From contig NC_045144.1 in NCBI RefSeq assembly GCF_008831285.2, forward strand, positions 3,774,268 through 3,838,267: a stretch of DNA of 64,000 bases. The letters are read 5' to 3'. This DNA is from Nymphaea colorata (Eukaryota; Streptophyta; Magnoliopsida; Nymphaeales; Nymphaeaceae). The notes beneath the pieces are model-generated. The model was not told where the DNA came from and did no database searches. It worked only from the letters and a program-made list of their open reading frames with translations. Below, in pieces: positions 62,203 to 64,000 of this stretch (position 1 is the first letter of the stretch; each line of letters begins with the position of its first letter). The translations under genes were made by a program, and so were the position numbers.

Positions 62203-62525
62203 AGGGCTGTTCAATGAGTCGAGCTAACTCAAGCTCGACTTAAGCTCACTCGATAAACAACCTAAACAAGTCGAGCTCGATTTAAATGGGCTCAGCTCAG
62301 TTAAACTTCGTTAAGCTTAAGAAAAAATATATAAAATATGTCTAATAAAAATTATCAAAAAAAGTAGATTACTTAAATGGTATGCACGTAACTAGTATCT
62401 GAGATGCTTCATGTTCAAATCCACATGTTGTCTTTTTCTTTAAATAAACTTTTAGAGAAATGCTTGGCTTGGCTCAAGCCTCCAAAATCATGCAGAGTTT
62501 GAGTTTCAAGAACTCAAGCCAAGTC
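62203..62525. repeat. right-truncated copy of the 22472-type TIR element
   Basis: It starts AGGGCTGTTCAATGAG. The same central A-box/B-box-like stretch is present (AGTAGATTACTTAAATGG, CATGTTCAAATCC), then GGCTTGGCTCAAGCC. Homology stops abruptly near 62525, where LINE coding sequence begins. Confidence 0.65.
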
Positions 62526-62539
62526 ACCACGAGAGTGTT

Positions 62540-64000
62540 AATGAGACTATAATTTGTCTCAAACCCAAGAAAGATAACTCTAAGAAAGTTGATGATTACA
62601 TACCTATCTCTCTTTGCAACACTATCTACAAGATCATCACGAAGGTTATTGTTAATAGAATGAGGGTCATTCTTGGACGTATTATCAATGTTAACCAAGC
62701 AGCCTTTTCGAAAGGGAGACACATTCATGATAATATTTTGTGGGTGAATGAGACCATTAACTCTAAGGACTTCTAGGATAAAGGAGGCTGCTGTTTAAAG
62801 CTGGACTTGATGAAAAGTTACAACAGAGTCTCATGGAAATTCTTAGCTAATAGTATGAAGTTTTTGGGCTTCCATCCTAGATGGATTGCTACTATTATGA
62901 AATGCATTACCTCGGAGTCCTACAGAGTCCTTGTGAACGGTAGGATGGGTGAAAAAATCCATGGGAGGCGTGGGTTGAGACAAGATGATCCTTTATCTCC
63001 TTACCTCTTCCTTATTGTCATAGAGATGTTTAATCGCCGACTCACCAAGGAAACGATTAGAAAAAACATTCTTTTTCCCAAAATCCGTTGTGTGAAGCTG
63101 AAGGGTTGTGCTGTGATGTTTGCAGATGATGTGATTATGTTGGTTAAGACCAGCAGGAGAACCATTAACACTATCAAAGTTGTTTTAGAGGATTTTGAAC
63201 GTCTTGCTAGAATGAAGGTGAACAAGCAAAAGTTTGAGATTTTTGCTAAAACCATGGTGGACTGTCAGATCAGTGAAATTCAATAGATCTTACAATGGAC
63301 TAATGGGGACTTCCCTTCGGAGTACCTTGGGCTCCCATTGTTTTTGGGAAGATCTTTGTCTGCCACTCCTCACTAAGGTGGATAAGAGATTGGCTGGTTG
63401 GAAGGCTCAGTTATTGTCGTACGCGGGTAGGCTTTGTCTCATTATGTATGTTCTGATGACCTTGCCTTACTATTGGATGATGGCTTTTAGATTGTCTAAA
63501 GTTATAATTAAGAAAATACAACAAGCTTGTATCAAATTTTTGTGAAATGACGAAGAAGGCACTAGACACATGCATCTTGTTAACTGGGATCGGATGTGCA
63601 TGCCGGTTGAGGAGGGAGGAGTTGGTATTAAAAGACTGGAGGAAGTGAATAGAGCAATGCTAGTCAGTCGTTGCTCCCTTGGGCAAACCTTCTTAGTATT
63701 TGAGATATCACAATCTTTGGACTTTCAAAAGAGCTACTAACCAGAGCTGGGGTTGGAAATGACTGCGATGGGGGTGGACCTGGATTCAAGACAAAGTTGA
63801 GTGGAGATTTGGAAATGGAGAACGCATCAGATTTTGGACTGATTGCTGGTCGAGGCAGGTACTCCTCACTAGAGCTAATGGAAGCGACTATGGATTGCAT
63901 TGGAAGGAGCTTAAAACCAGTGTTCGGGAGTTTACTAGTGTTAGCCAGGATAGTCCGTCTCTAGATGTCGCTACGCGTGTGTTCAAGGTTGACATAAGGC
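62540..64000 (+). pseudogene. L1-type LINE reverse transcriptase, partial, running off the edge
   Basis: A first frame (62540-62776) reads ICLKPKKDNSKKVDDYIPIS, LCNTIYKIITKVIVNRM and AAFSKGRHIHDNILWVNET, ending in a stop. It continues at 62807-63286 with KSYNRVSWKFLANSMKFLGF, NGRMGEKIHGRRGLRQDDPL, SPYLFLIVIEMF and the catalytic CAVMFADDVIMLVKTSRR. Later pieces (YLGLP, LAGWKAQLLSYAGRL) are in shifted frames, and the sequence continues past 64000. These are the blocks of a non-LTR reverse transcriptase (plant L1 clade). FADD replaces the commoner YADD, and several stops and shifts make it inactive. No endonuclease domain lies upstream, so the copy is 5'-truncated. Confidence 0.9.

Overview
This is a flowering-plant nuclear window: AT-rich, spliced genes with canonical GT-AG introns up to about 1.4 kb, plant gene families (CXE carboxylesterase, half-size ABCB transporter, kelch protein, eIF3m), Ty1/copia and L1-type retroelements, PIF/Harbinger-, hAT- and Mutator-like short elements, and long (TA)n and (TC)n microsatellites. 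I cannot name the species. There is no bacterial, CRISPR or organelle signal, and I found no convincing tRNA or rRNA gene.

Layout. 0-3.7 kb: tandem repeats and a fragment of a coiled-coil gene. 3.73-5.66 kb: a 1.9-kb PIF/Harbinger-like element (element A). 5.7-8 kb: gene-free, with a dispersed repeat rich in GAGCTCGAG-type words. 8.64-9.69 kb (minus): a decayed ER-type DnaJ gene. 12.58-13.55 kb (minus): a plant carboxylesterase with one base missing. 16.3-22.3 kb: a Ty1/copia element with two 474-bp LTRs and a 5-bp target duplication, but a deleted integrase. 22.3-29.8 kb: nested MITEs and gene-free sequence. 29.86-30.35 kb (minus): the first two exons of a kelch-repeat gene. 34.0-38.5 kb (plus): nine exons of eIF3m with two frameshifts and no visible first exon. 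39.85-40.78 kb: five copies of a roughly 185-bp tandem repeat. 41.4-45.6 kb (minus): seven intact exons covering the nucleotide-binding half of an ABCB27/TAP2-like transporter. 47.9-48.5 kb (minus): a LINE remnant. 53.77-55.36 kb: a second PIF/Harbinger-like element (element B). 56.7-60.6 kb: microsatellites and a Ty3/gypsy integrase scrap. 60-62.5 kb: MITEs. 62.5-64 kb (plus): an L1-type LINE reverse transcriptase running off the right edge.

None of the five recognisable host genes is complete and undisturbed in this window. DnaJ, carboxylesterase and eIF3m carry frame breaks. The kelch and ABC transporter genes are partial, although their visible exons and splice sites are intact. Whether these are true pseudogenes, captured fragments or assembly indels cannot be settled from sequence alone. 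The most unusual material is the pair of PIF/Harbinger-like elements, which carry GC-rich exon-like interiors and subterminal palindrome arrays; an ACCGGTT repeat array in the copia leader; and a TIR element with a tRNA-like core.
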